From assembly GCA_963978545.1 (NCBI GenBank), contig OZ021732.1:61232714-61296713 (forward strand): a DNA stretch of 64,000 bases, given 5' to 3'. The notes below the pieces were generated by a model. It did no database searches and had not been told where the DNA came from. It worked only from the letters and a program-made list of their open reading frames with translations. Positions 12,692 to 22,401 of the stretch are shown here, piece by piece. The position numbers and the translations under genes were made by a program. The first letter of the stretch is position 1, and every line of letters begins with the position of its first letter. The DNA comes from Linyphia triangularis (taxonomy: Eukaryota > Arthropoda > Arachnida > Araneae > Linyphiidae).

Positions 12692-13659
12692 ATGTACACT
12701 GTGGAACAGTACCTAGAAATGTTACTTCTGTACGGCCAATGAAATCGAAATGGGCGAGAGGCTGCAAGACAATATGCAATTAAATTTTCAAATGGTATAC
12801 ATCCATCTAAGGATACGATTTTAAAAGTTGTAAAGCGTTTGCGAGAAACGCGTATACGAGTAGCATAGGAAGACACCCTCTACCCGGAAATTGAAGAGAG
12901 GTTGTCTCTGACGAAGAAATTTTGGGCTATGCTCTTGCTTTCCCTCAGTCTAGTGCCAAGGACATTATAGTGAAGCATGTGGATATTCAAAAACTCACGT
13001 GTTGAGTGTCTTAAACCGACACGGTGCACATCCTTATCGCCCTCGATTGATTTTTAGAGTTTTTGCCCAGGGATGAAAATAGACGGTTTGATTTCTGCAA
13101 TTTCATCATGAACAAGCTATAATTGTATTCATAATTTGTGAATAACATTCTATTTTCTGATGAGTGCACGTTTTCAAAAACTGGGGTAGTAAATAGGCAA
13201 AACACACACTTTTGGTCCCTGCAAAATCCCCATGTAAAACAACCAAACAAGCATCAAGTGCGATGGTCCGTTAACGTTTGGTGTGGCATATGGAAGGGAG
13301 GGTTAGTTGGACCTTTCTTTTTTGCTGATACATTAACAGGTAAAAAGTATGCGAACCTGTTTCAGGGGCCTTTATCTGATTTTCTGGATGACCATGTAGT
13401 GTTAGAAGACCTTAAAAAGATGTGGTTTGAACATGATGGCGCCCCACCCCACAAGGCAGCTTCCTGTCGAACAGTACTACTCAACATGTTTCAAGACAAC
13501 ATTATAGGCTATGGAGGTTCAGTAGAATGGCCTCCTAGATCTCCACATCTAAATCCTTAAGATTTCTTTCTTTTGGGGATTTTTGAAAAGAAAGGTCTAT
13601 GAAAAAGAATCGACGAGTTTATTAGATTTGCAGAATCGAATTTTATCCATTGTCAGGTG
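12692..13659 (+). pseudogene. Mariner-type transposase, N-terminal and catalytic part (DUF4817/DDE), interrupted
   Basis: The start MYTVEQYLEMLLLYGQ at 12692 is the DUF4817 helix-turn-helix N-terminus, followed by AARQYAIKF and ILKVVKRLRET. The catalytic core is best kept in 13138-13560: ILFSDECTF (first Asp), WFEHDGAPPH (second Asp) and SPHLNP then DFFL (third Asp). Counting through the stop at 13558-13560, 41 positions separate the second and third Asp, a DD41D pattern. Defects include stop codons at 12740-12742 and 13558-13560, a frame change between about 12870 and 13138, and another near 13580. The C-terminus continues at 18303 beyond the Gypsy insertion. The protein would bind the TIRs and catalyse transposition in the nucleus; this copy is inactive. 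Confidence 0.85.
13656..13659. repeat. Gypsy target duplication GGTG, left copy
   Basis: Four bases directly before the 5' LTR, repeated at 18299-18302. Confidence 0.85.
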
Positions 13660-13887
13660 TGCAGCAACTGAGCAACTGCTCAACTCTAGACTCTAAAAAA
13701 AGAACCTGGCAACACCTAGTAAGCCAGTCCTCAGAACTCTCTCGTCTCGCTCGCTGCATCGTCATCTTTCTCCTGTAGAAATCTTTCTGTAACTTAATGT
13801 GTATCTTCTAGTTTATTTATGCCTTAAAATTAAATCTTAAATGTAATCACTGTAAACGCCTACATCTTCTTTACCACGTATCTTACA
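13660..13887 (+). repeat. Gypsy 5' LTR
   Basis: 228 bp, TG to CA ends, matches 18071-18298 at all but about 7 positions. Confidence 0.95.
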
Positions 13888-13889
13888 AG

Positions 13890-13907
13890 TGGTGAATCTC
13901 CAGACGT
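13890..13907 (+). promoter_or_regulatory. Probable tRNA primer-binding site
   Basis: TGGTGAATCTCCAGACGT starts 2 bases after the 5' LTR. The TGG start is complementary to a tRNA CCA end. Which tRNA serves is not determined. Confidence 0.6.
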
Positions 13908-14124
13908 TCCACCGATGCAGTGAGATTAAAAAACCAGCGCGGCCCGCCATTTTCTGACATCTCCATGACAACGGACCACGTGCGCCTTCAACGCCCTTGA
14001 ACCTCAAGTTTGCTTCTCCCTGCAGAGCGCAAAACGCATCCACCCGTCTTCTCCGGCCGACGCCAAATTCTACCTCTACCTGAGCTGCTCTTCGCCGCCT
14101 TCCCCCATCCACCGCCGCTACGCG

Positions 14125-14932
14125 ATGCCGAATCAAAACAATGCTTCTCCTGGGGTTGACCCTACGCTTCCCCCCGCACAGATTGCCCGTGTTGCTTTGC
14201 GCCTCCCGCCTTTCTGGAGGGGCAACGTTCGCCTTTGGATTGCGCAGTGCAACAATGCCTTCGCGTACAGCGGTATCGTTAGTGATGACACAAAGTTTTC
14301 GCCGCTAGTAGCCAATATAGATGCCGAGACACTGGAGCATGTGGCGGACATCGTCCTAGAGCCGCCGGAAACAGACAAGTACACGTTCCTCACAAGCCGC
14401 CTGATTTCAGAGCTCGCGTAGTCAGACCAACAGAAAATAAAGAAACTGTTGTGCGATCTCCAACTGGGTGATGAGAAACCCAGCCAACCTTCTCCGGAAG
14501 ATGCGTGGGCTGGCTGGCAAACAGCTGCAGGATGACTTCCTGCAAAACCTGTGGTTGCAGCGGATGCCTCCCCATATCCAGACGGTCTTGTCAGCGTCAT
14601 CCGAATCGCTGGACAAGCTGGCCATTCTCGCTGACAAGGTGGCTGAAATTGTGTCCCCGGCATCCATCTGTGCCACATCTGTCCAACCTCCTGCCCCAAC
14701 TGAGACAGAAATGCTTACCAAGAAACTCGAGGAGTTGTCTTTGAAGGTTGCAGAGCTCTCCAGGGGCCGAGGTTTCTCCCGTAACACGTTCCGCTGACCC
14801 CCACCCTCACGATCTCATTCACGGAGCAAGGACGGCGGCAACCTGTGCTACTACCATGGAAAATTCGGCGAACGTGCACGTAACAGAGCACCATGTGCAT
14901 ACACAAAAAACCAGGAACCCCCGTCACAGTAG
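14125..14932 (+). pseudogene. Gypsy gag
   Basis: The Gag frame starts at 14125 with MPNQNNASPGVDPTLPPAQI. It carries the arthropod Gypsy capsid hallmark LRLPPFWRGNVRLWIAQ and runs to a TAG at 14419-14421. Coding resumes one frame over (LLRKMRGLAGKQLQDDFLQNL at 14487 onward), consistent with one extra base near 14488. A TGA at 14795-14797 follows, and the tail keeps a zinc knuckle CYYHGKFGERARNRAPC near 14846-14897. Gag forms the particle that packages element RNA. With two stops and a frameshift this copy is broken. Its 3' end overlaps pol in the -1 relation expected for programmed frameshifting. Confidence 0.85.
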
Positions 14933-17900
14933 CTGGTTTGACGGAGACTGCAGTGAAATCCAGCCGCCTATTTGTCTTTGACCGTAGGAGTGGTTTCAAG
15001 TTTCTCATCGACTCTGGGAGCGAAATTTCTGTCATCCCACCCCTGCCTAACAACAAGAAGCTCCCGCAAGCCAGCTTTGCACTGTTTGCTGCAAATAACT
15101 CGAAGATCGCAGCCTATGGACTGGTAAACAAACAGCTCGACCTGGGTTTACGGAAACCATTTCTGTGGACTTTTGTTGTTGCAGATGTCTCAACCCCCAT
15201 TATAGGAGCAGACTTTCTCACTAACTTTAATCTTCTGATTGATTTGAAAAATCACAAACTTATCAATTCACAAACTTCCCTTCATACTCTTGGCACAATG
15301 GCACCTGTCGACCAGCCCTCTGTTGTGACACTCTGTACAATGGTGGACTTCAACAATATGTTGAAAGATTTTAAGGACATTATCAATCCCACCTCAATTG
15401 GTACGACTGCTCCACATAACACAGTCCACCATATCATCACAAAAGGACCTCCAGTCACAGCAAAGCCTAGGCGACTCCATCCCGAGCTGCATGATGCTGT
15501 GAAGGCTGAATTTGAGTTCCTGCTGGCACAAGGCATTATCCGACCCTCAAAGAGCCCATGGAGCTCCCCATTACATGTAGTGCCCAAACAAGACTCCACA
15601 GTGCGACCAGTGGGTGACTACAGACGCCTCAACAGTGTCACAGAATTCGACAGCTACCCAATTCCTCATCTGCATGATTTCTCACAAGCACTGCATGGGA
15701 AGCACATATTTTCAAAGCTGGACATTTTTAAAGCTTTCCACCAGATCCCGATAGCCGAAGTTGATATCCCAAAGACTGCTGTGACTACTCCTTGGGGGGT
15801 GTATGAATATACCCGTCTCTGCTTTGGCCTGATGAATGCGCCACAGACCTTCATGCGGTTTATGCATGAGGTTCTTCGAGGATTGCTTTTTTGTTATGTG
15901 TATCTTGATGACATATTATGTTTCTCTGCTGATCCCGAGGAGCACAAAACTCACCTCCACACCATATTTCAACGTTTACAGGCACATGGCCTTAAGCTGA
16001 ACCTTTCCAAGTGTGAGTTTGGAGTCCCAGAACTCGCCTTCTTGGGACACCTTGTCACATCCCAAGGCCTGAAACCCCTACCAGAGAAAGTGGACGCTGT
16101 ACTACAATACAAGTTGCCTGAAGCCATCACTGCCCTGAGAAAGTTCCTGGGCCTACTCAACTTCTACCGCCGCTTTGTGCCAAGAGCTGCTGAACATCAG
16201 TGCCTCTTACACAGCTTCTTAAAAGGCTCAACAGGCAAAAGGGACAAAAGACGAATCGACTGGACACCCCAAGCAGTGGCAGCATTCGAGAAGTGCAAAC
16301 AAGCACTTGCCGAAACAACGCTCTTGTCTCATCCTGCACCATCTGCCCCACTCGCTCTCCATATTGATGCATCTGACTTCGCCATTGGAGGAGCTCTGAA
16401 CCAGGTAATCGATGGTGAACTTCAACCCTTAGGCTTTTTCTCAAGAAAATTGAGCCCTGCAGAGGTGTCTTACATTGCATATGACCGAGAACTTCTGGCA
16501 GCCTACTCGGGTGTAAAGCACTTTCGTCATATGCTGGAGGGCAGAGAATTCACTCTGTACACAGACCACAAGCCTTTGACCTTTGCCTTCCAGCAAAAAA
16601 ATGACAAGTGCTCTCCCCGTCAGATCCCCCAGCTTGACCTGCTGGCGCAGTTTACTACCTCTATAAAGCATGTTCCAGGATCTGAAAACATTGCTGCTGA
16701 TGTGATGTCCCTCATCTCTGCTATCACTGTTCCTGGTTCCATCAATTACCGTGAAATTGCAGACTCGCAACAGGCAGATCTCGAGCTCAAGCGTCTCCTC
16801 GACTCAGGAACTTCTCTGCAGCTCAAGAGAGTGACCCTTCCTGAGTGCGACTTTGACATTACCTGTGACTTCTCAACAGGTGTAGCACGCCCCTATGTTC
16901 CAGAGCAGCACCGACAACAGGTTTTCTCTGCTTTGCACAACTTGGCACACCCAGGCATCCGACGCACCACTCACCTGTTAAAGTAACGCTTTGTGTGGCC
17001 CTCTATCTCCAAAGATGCTGCCAAATGGGCAAAGCACTGTCTGCCCTGCCAAAAGTCGAAGGTCCACCGACACACAAGATCACCCCTATCTTCCTTTAAG
17101 GAGCCATCACAGAGGTTTGACCACGCCCACCTGGACTTGATTGGCCCCCTACCTCCATCTAACGGCTACACTTACTGTCTGACCATGATTGACCGGTTTT
17201 CCAGGTGGCCAGAAGCACAACCTCTCAAAGATATTACAGCAGACACAGTCGCAGAGGCATTCTTCACCTGTTGGGTCTCTCGGTATGGTACCCCTTCCAT
17301 AGTAACGACTGACCAAGGCCGCCAGTTTGAGGCTTCCCTGTTCCGGTCCCTCACACAGTTCCTGGGAATTCACAGATCCCGAACCACCAGCTACCACCCT
17401 CAGGCTAATGGTATGATTGAAGAGTTGCATCGACCTCTGAAAGCTGCCATAAAATGTCATAAAACAGAGCGTTGGACCGAGGTTTTGCCAACAATCCTGT
17501 TAGGATTACGTTCAGCCCTCAAGGAAGACCTCAACTGCACCCCAGCTGAACTCGTCTTTGGTGCATCCTTACGGCTGCCAGGCGAATTCTTGGACCTCAC
17601 CAAGTCGAGCAGCGATGCCACCGACTTTGTGACCAAACTCAAGAGCTTCATGAATTCGCTGAGCCCACACCCTCCCAAGCACCATGGTAAACGTCATACG
17701 TTTGTGCCCAAGGACATTGCCACATCGTCCCATGTTTTTCTGCGCATGGACCTGGTGAAGCGCCCTCTCCAACAGCCTTACGATGGGCCATTCCAGGTAT
17801 TTTCTAGGACCAGCAAGACCCTCAACCTCGACATCAAAGGCAAACCTGTGACGGTCTCAGTGGACCGGGTTAAGCCTGACTTCATTCTGGACTCGGCACA

Positions 17901-18054
17901 GGATTTGGCCTCCCAGCAACCTCCTTCTCAGCAGCCACAAACAGTGCGACTCAACACACCTCCTCTGTCCCAGCCAGTATTGGTACAGCCTGACCAGAAA
18001 ACCAGCACCACACACTCTGGACGAAGAGTTTGTTTTCCTGGTCGTTATCGTTGA
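14893..18054 (+). pseudogene. Gypsy pol (protease, reverse transcriptase, RNase H, integrase)
   Basis: One frame runs from about 14893 to 18054, broken only by TAA at 16984-16986. Order of domains: aspartic protease with FLIDSGSE (about residues 37-44); reverse transcriptase with VPKQDSTVRPVGDYRRLN, LDIFKAFHQIPI and YVYLDD (about 335-340); RNase H with LHIDASDFAIGGAL (about 488) and YTDHKPL; integrase with a zinc-binding HNLAHPGIRRTTH to CLPCQKSK segment and catalytic HLDLIGPL, VTTDQGRQFEA and SYHPQANGMIEEL. All catalytic residues remain. The stop falls inside the integrase zinc domain. There is no envelope frame after pol. The enzymes copy element RNA to DNA and insert it. Confidence 0.93.
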
Positions 18055-18057
18055 CAC

Positions 18058-18070
18058 TGGGAGGGGAGTA
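18058..18070 (+). promoter_or_regulatory. Polypurine tract
   Basis: The purine run GGGAGGGGAG lies immediately before the 3' LTR. It is the expected primer site for plus-strand DNA synthesis. Confidence 0.75.
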
Positions 18071-18298
18071 TGCAGCAACTGAGCAACCGCTCAACTCTAG
18101 ACTCTAAAAAATGAATCTGGCAACACCTAGTAAGCCAGTCCTCAGAACTCTCTCGTCTCGCTCGCTGCATCGTCATATCTCTCCTGTAGAAATCCTTCTG
18201 TAACTTAATGTCTATCTTCTAGTTTATTTATGCCTTAAAATTAAATCTTAAATGTAATCACTGTAAACGCCTACATCTTCTTTACCACGTATCTTACA
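18071..18298 (+). repeat. Gypsy 3' LTR
   Basis: 228 bp, matches the 5' LTR at all but about 7 positions. Followed by the target duplicate GGTG at 18299-18302. Confidence 0.95.
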
Positions 18299-18302
18299 GG
18301 TG

Positions 18303-18470
18303 TATTACGCCTGTAAGGCTGAAAATTTTTGAAGATGAATTCGAATCACGTGTGCGCTTAAGTATTTTAGTCGAAAGAAAACACTTCGAGCATATGCAAT
18401 TAAGAAAGAGGTTATTTATCCTTGCCCCTTTGTTCATTTCTAGCACCTTTTATTTTTGTTTGTGTTAACA
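18303..18470 (+). pseudogene. Mariner transposase C-terminal segment
   Basis: If the Gypsy element and one GGTG copy are ignored, the transposase frame that ends at 13659 continues here as ITPVRLKIFEDEFESRV and on to a TAA at about 18470. This shows the Gypsy insertion split the transposase gene. Confidence 0.8.
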
Positions 18471-19015
18471 AAAAGCGCTGCTTTCTGATTATGTTATTAT
18501 TTAAAATTACTTAATTAAAATTGTTTAAAGTTTTTTTGTTGCTTATTATGTGTTGTACAATTTGTAACTCTTTTTTTTTTCAAAGCAATTTCTAGTCAAA
18601 AATTATAATGTTTTAGGCGATGAACAACAACTGATTTGCCATAGTCAAACCTAGTCTAGAAGCTCGTTGTGATTCTGATAGGACGATATATTCTCATTTC
18701 AATTTATGTACGGGCCTCCCTAATAGCGTTAAAACTTTAAACTTCATTAACACCATGGCTATTGGTCCAACAAATTTCGATTTTTTTTTTATTTGAAATG
18801 TTTTTTCATGAGCAACATTTTTCTAAATATGAGTTGGAGGAACTGGGAACCGTATAAAAATTTACAATCCGTAATTTTTATAATCCCTTTCCTGACTTAA
18901 AAACAATTCAGTCAAAATATTTTAACAATTTAAAACATTTCTTCAATTGGGACTATGAATCTTGGACCAACGGTGTCGAAAATAAAGGTCGGCTAGGTAA
19001 TACGGGGACACGCTG
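18471..19015. repeat. Mariner right noncoding DNA and long right TIR
   Basis: The TIR part (about 18800-19015) is the inverse of 6267-6332 plus 9972-10120. Shared blocks include ATGAGCAACATTTTTCTAAA and AAAATAAAGGTCGGC. Confidence 0.8.
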
Positions 19016-19017
19016 TA

Positions 19018-19492
19018 TATTCTGCATGAAATTTCAAAAGACCAAGAAAGAAAAAACTATTTAGGAAAACAGAGGTTTAATTTTTAATTTTCTTTAATAA
19101 TAAGCTTTAATTTTCATATTTCCGAAATAAAAAGCCATATTTTACAATTTTCAATGCTTATCCATGCAAATAAGTTCCGAAAATTGCAAACAATATAAAT
19201 TTAGAGCTAAAAATTTCCAGTTTTGTTCTACAATGACATCCAAGATACTCTTTAAATGTAATAATTATGGTTGAGCATTTGAATTAGTTGCAAGAAATCT
19301 ATTCTGTGACTTTTAGTTATAAAATTCTTAATTAATATTCATTTCAATTCATAAAAAATAGTTTTTATGCAATTAAAATGTAAATGATTATGATTAAAAT
19401 GAGTGAAAAATGTGAATGATTAAAATTAAAAAAAAAAAAAATATTAATAATAATAAGTAATTTATGTTGTCATGTATATCCGATGAAAAGTT
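19018..19492. other. AT-rich spacer
   Basis: No gene or structured repeat recognised; includes a short poly-A near 19429. Confidence 0.3.
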
Positions 19493-19677
19493 GTTTAGCA
19501 CCCCCCTCTAAAAAATCCTGGGGGCGTCCATGATAATAAACAATTTTTTTTTTTTTTGTATATAGAATGACATGGTGAACATAAATTAATTGGGGGAAAA
19601 GAATGGTTCATAAGACATAGTTATTAAGATGTATTTGAACTCGATTGTCCGACTAATTTAAGGACACTCCTGTATAT
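19493..19677 (-). repeat. Dispersed repeat fragment, inverse of 4217-4361
   Basis: On the minus strand it reads TACAGGAGTGTCCTTAAATT, then GAGTTCAAATACATC and a GGACGCCCCCAGGAT block, the same order as at 4217. It is a second fragment of the same repeat family. Confidence 0.5.
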
Positions 19678-19971
19678 TGTCAAGTCCCAAGTTTACCTTC
19701 ATTATAAAGGCATGTCACATGTTAATCCAGAAAATAAAAGCTATTATTTTACTAAAAAACGGTGTCTTCCTTTACTTTTGATTTGTTATTGGGATTGAGT
19801 GACTTGTTTTCTTTGCAGATTAGGCAAAGAATGATGTTGCAGTTCCCCACATTCAGGTAAACTACTAAACTATTGTTCTTCTGTTGATGTTTTGGTTGTA
19901 TTGATAATTAACGTAATCTCTGTGAAACCGCATTGTTTAACCGTATTGAGAACCTTGCCCTATTATATTAG

Positions 19972-20155
19972 AGCCGACCAAACGGTATAGTGGTTAACGT
20001 GCTAGTTTCTGGACCGCGAGGTTGCGGATTGGAGTCCCGTGTAAGGCATGGGTGTTTGTAAATGTATGTTGGAATGTCAAATGACGAGTGTTTCGGCGCA
20101 TTATAGCCCTCGTGTTGCTGACGGCACCAGATAATCTGAAAACAACCAACCAACA
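19972..20155 (+). mobile_element. tRNA-derived SINE with 12-bp target duplication
   Basis: The head GCCGACCAAACGGTATAGTG followed by GTTAACGTGCT holds a pol III box A like region. GGTTGCGGATTGGAGTCC matches a decayed box B. It is flanked by the exact duplication CTATTATATTAG at 19960-19971 and 20156-20167, so it moved by LINE-type reverse transcription. A second copy lies inverted at 26426-26598. Transcription by RNA polymerase III is inferred from the boxes. Confidence 0.88.
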
Positions 20156-20167
20156 CTATTATATTAG

Positions 20168-21075
20168 TGAGATCTGGCACTTGTAAGAATAAGAATATCA
20201 AACACAACTCAATGCAAATGTACCCCATGATCAGGGTCCAAGAAATTATAATTAATTTCTTTTAAATTTATGGGCAAAGGGTGCGAGCGACTAGGCCTTT
20301 ACGACATTAATAATAATAAATAAATAAAAATCAAGAATGCTTCAAAGTATTGAGGAAGGGGGATGCTAAGAAGGTACTATTTCAAAAAATTGAGGGGGCT
20401 GGGGTGTCTTATACAATAATACAAGTTTATGTCGATATGAGTTAGTCAGAGAGTTAAATCAATGGATTTCTTTGTAGAAGTCAAACACCATGAGTTGAAG
20501 AACTGATCTTATTTGAATAACTAATTGAGTTTACTTGTATAAGCTACTTTAAGCACTTCACATTTAATGCATATCTAGGTGCATGGCAATGAACCCGCCA
20601 AGTTTACTGCCAGCCATCTTTTACCGGAATCCACTCAGCAATGTTTCGACCTCTCATATCTACGTATTAGAGTATGCCTGAGAACTGAAATATTTTTTAC
20701 GGGTAGCTGTTAGCCACTTTAGTAAGACCCCTAAGTTTCAAGTCTCCAATTATAATGGTTGTCGAAATAATCAAATTTGAAAATGGCAGAAAACGACATA
20801 TTTTGAAATCCCCCAAAACTCACTCACTGATCATCAAATTACTAAGGTACTTCTAGCAGAGCTAGAACTATGAAATTTGATATCCTTGTAAGGTTTAACA
20901 TGTATACAAAGGGGAAAAAAATCTAAAAATCGAGATTTTCCCCTGCGAATCTCTCAAAGGGGGCAATGTTAAAAAAATTTGAATCTCAATTCTAATACAT
21001 TCTGTTCGGGCTAGAATTATAAAACTTAGAATTCTAGTAGCTCTTAGCATATATAAATAGAGGAGAAACCTACAA
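20168..21075. other. Unclassified repetitive-looking DNA
   Basis: No coding region. About 20810-21075 holds semi-repeated phrases (CTAGCAGAGCTAGAACTATG near 20857 and TTCGGGCTAGAATTATAAAAC near 21005) of the kind found in degenerate tandem repeats of non-autonomous elements. I cannot name the family. Confidence 0.35.
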
Positions 21076-21086
21076 TCTCTCTATAT

Positions 21087-21540
21087 TGTTATGAATTTTT
21101 CCACTGAGGCAATGATGGCACAGTTTTCACGGTTTAAAAATATTTATTCTCTCTTCAGAAAACTCACAAAATTTATTCACAGGCAACAGTTTAATTACTC
21201 TCAAGCTTCAACAAAAATAACTTCGAATTCAGCGATTACACAAGCTCACTCCAATAGGTAAACAAAGCGATCAGCTTTCAACGAAGTCCCGAAGTCAATC
21301 TGAAAACTTTCCCGTTCTCCAGTCTTTTATATACAAGCGCGTGAGACATTCTCGAAATTTCCAGCCAATTCATAGAAAAGAAATATCTCGAAACTTCTCG
21401 ATGGCTTTACGTGTTGCCACCTTTTTCTAACTTGTATAATCGCTATTAATTAATAAATAAAATAAGATAAAAATAAATTACAATAGAATTTTGAAATAAT
21501 ACGTCACTATTTACAATATATACAGACAATTTGTGCAACA
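21087..21540 (-). repeat. 3' LTR of minus-strand retrotransposon
   Basis: 454 bp, near-identical to 24199-24652; differs at about 2 sites, for example ATTACACAAG against ATTATACAAG. Confidence 0.95.
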
Positions 21541-21600
21541 TTTCCCCCTTCTTAAAGACTGCACGTCCCGGGCAGTGAAGTCCTTAAGAGGAAAGGCAAT

Positions 21601-22401
21601 TCAATCACTTCTACTATAATATGGGGCTAGCCTATTGTAGTGTACAACTCTAGGTTTACAGGAAGGTGTCCGTTGAATTCTCACCACGACGTCGTTGATC
21701 TTCTTAAGGATCCCATACGGCCCTTCCCAGTTCGTCTGGAGCTTAGGGGAGAGTCCTTTCCGACGTTTGTCACCTTCCTGGAATGAACGGTCCATGGCCT
21801 TGGCATAGTACCGGATCTTCATGCGCTCCGTCATGATGTTGTTTCTCTCTCTGGCGAACCGATGTACGGCTTCCAAACGTGCCTGCATATCATCTAGATA
21901 CTGGACAGGCGAGGAAGGAGTGTCCTGTGGTTGTCCAAAGAGGAGGTTGCTGGGGAGCCTAAGGTCTCTTCCACACATCGTTAGAGATGGAGAAAATCCG
22001 GTGGTCTCGTGAGTTGCACTCCCGTATGCCAACAGAAGCGGTGAAAGTTTCTGATCCCCATCTTGCTGGTTATATGATTTTGAGATTGCGTCCGAATCAT
22101 CCGCGGGTGCAGCTGATAGATCCCGGGACCTCCGTTCGATGCTTGTAACAGGAGTACGGATGTCGATTCCCTCGTCACTAACTTTGTCCATTTCCACATG
22201 AACCACTTCCTGGGAGGGTTTCATCAACGTCGCTTTCTTCGGTTCTCTCTCCGAGGCTGGAGAGGTACTTTCCATAGATGTGGACTCTTCAGCATTCTCT
22301 ATGACATTGTCTTCATGAGCTACAATCCGATATACGCACAGCTCTTTCATGTCTAGATCGTGCAAAGGAACTTCGCCTCTCCATGTTTGCAGCTGGCTTC
22401 T
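21601..22401 (-). pseudogene. Integrase C-terminal region fused by deletion
   Basis: Downstream of the TAG that ends the protease frame, the same frame continues with QTWRGEVPLHDLDMKELC, a low-complexity linker (EESTSMESTSPASERE). It then jumps at about 22080-22100 into NQQDGDQKLSPLLLAYGSA, the end of a Gypsy integrase core, and on through RFARERNNIMTERMKIRYY and NWEGPYGILKKINDVVVRI to VVHYNRLAPYY. About 2 kb that would encode reverse transcriptase, RNase H and the integrase catalytic centre is absent, yet the frame is kept across the junction. The remaining piece cannot integrate DNA by itself. Confidence 0.88.

Larger units (their letters stand above)
13660..18298 (+). mobile_element. Gypsy-type LTR retrotransposon, nearly complete
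   Basis: Two 228-bp LTRs (13660-13887 and 18071-18298) begin TGCAGCAACTGAG and end TCTTACA. By eye they differ at about 7 positions. The 4-bp target duplication GGTG brackets the element. Inside are a primer-binding-site-like TGG start after the 5' LTR, gag in two frames, a long pol, and a purine tract before the 3' LTR. It inserted into the mariner transposase, whose reading frame resumes after the 3' LTR. Gag has a frameshift and a stop, and pol one stop, so it is probably inactive but fairly young. Confidence 0.95.
6267..19015 (+). mobile_element. Tc1/mariner-type transposon with DUF4817-type transposase, expanded by nested insertions
   Basis: The ends read CAGCGTGTCCCCGTAT at 6267 and the reverse complement at 19015. 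Each is flanked by TA (6265-6266 and 19016-19017), the mariner target duplication. The inverted similarity goes far inward: 6267-6332 continued at 9972-10120 matches the reverse of about 18800-19015, giving TIRs of more than 200 bp. Inside lies a broken transposase (12692-13659 continued at 18303). Three insertions interrupt the element, each with its own duplicated target: hAT-A 6333-9963, hAT-B 10372-12270 and Gypsy 13660-18298. Subtracting them with one target copy each leaves about 2.56 kb, a plausible mariner-class size. The long TIRs are unusual for simple mariners. Confidence 0.82.

Noticed and set aside
14133..14787. Long minus-strand frames across the Gypsy element
   Set aside because: They are shadows of the plus-strand gag and pol in GC-richer coding DNA and show no domain.
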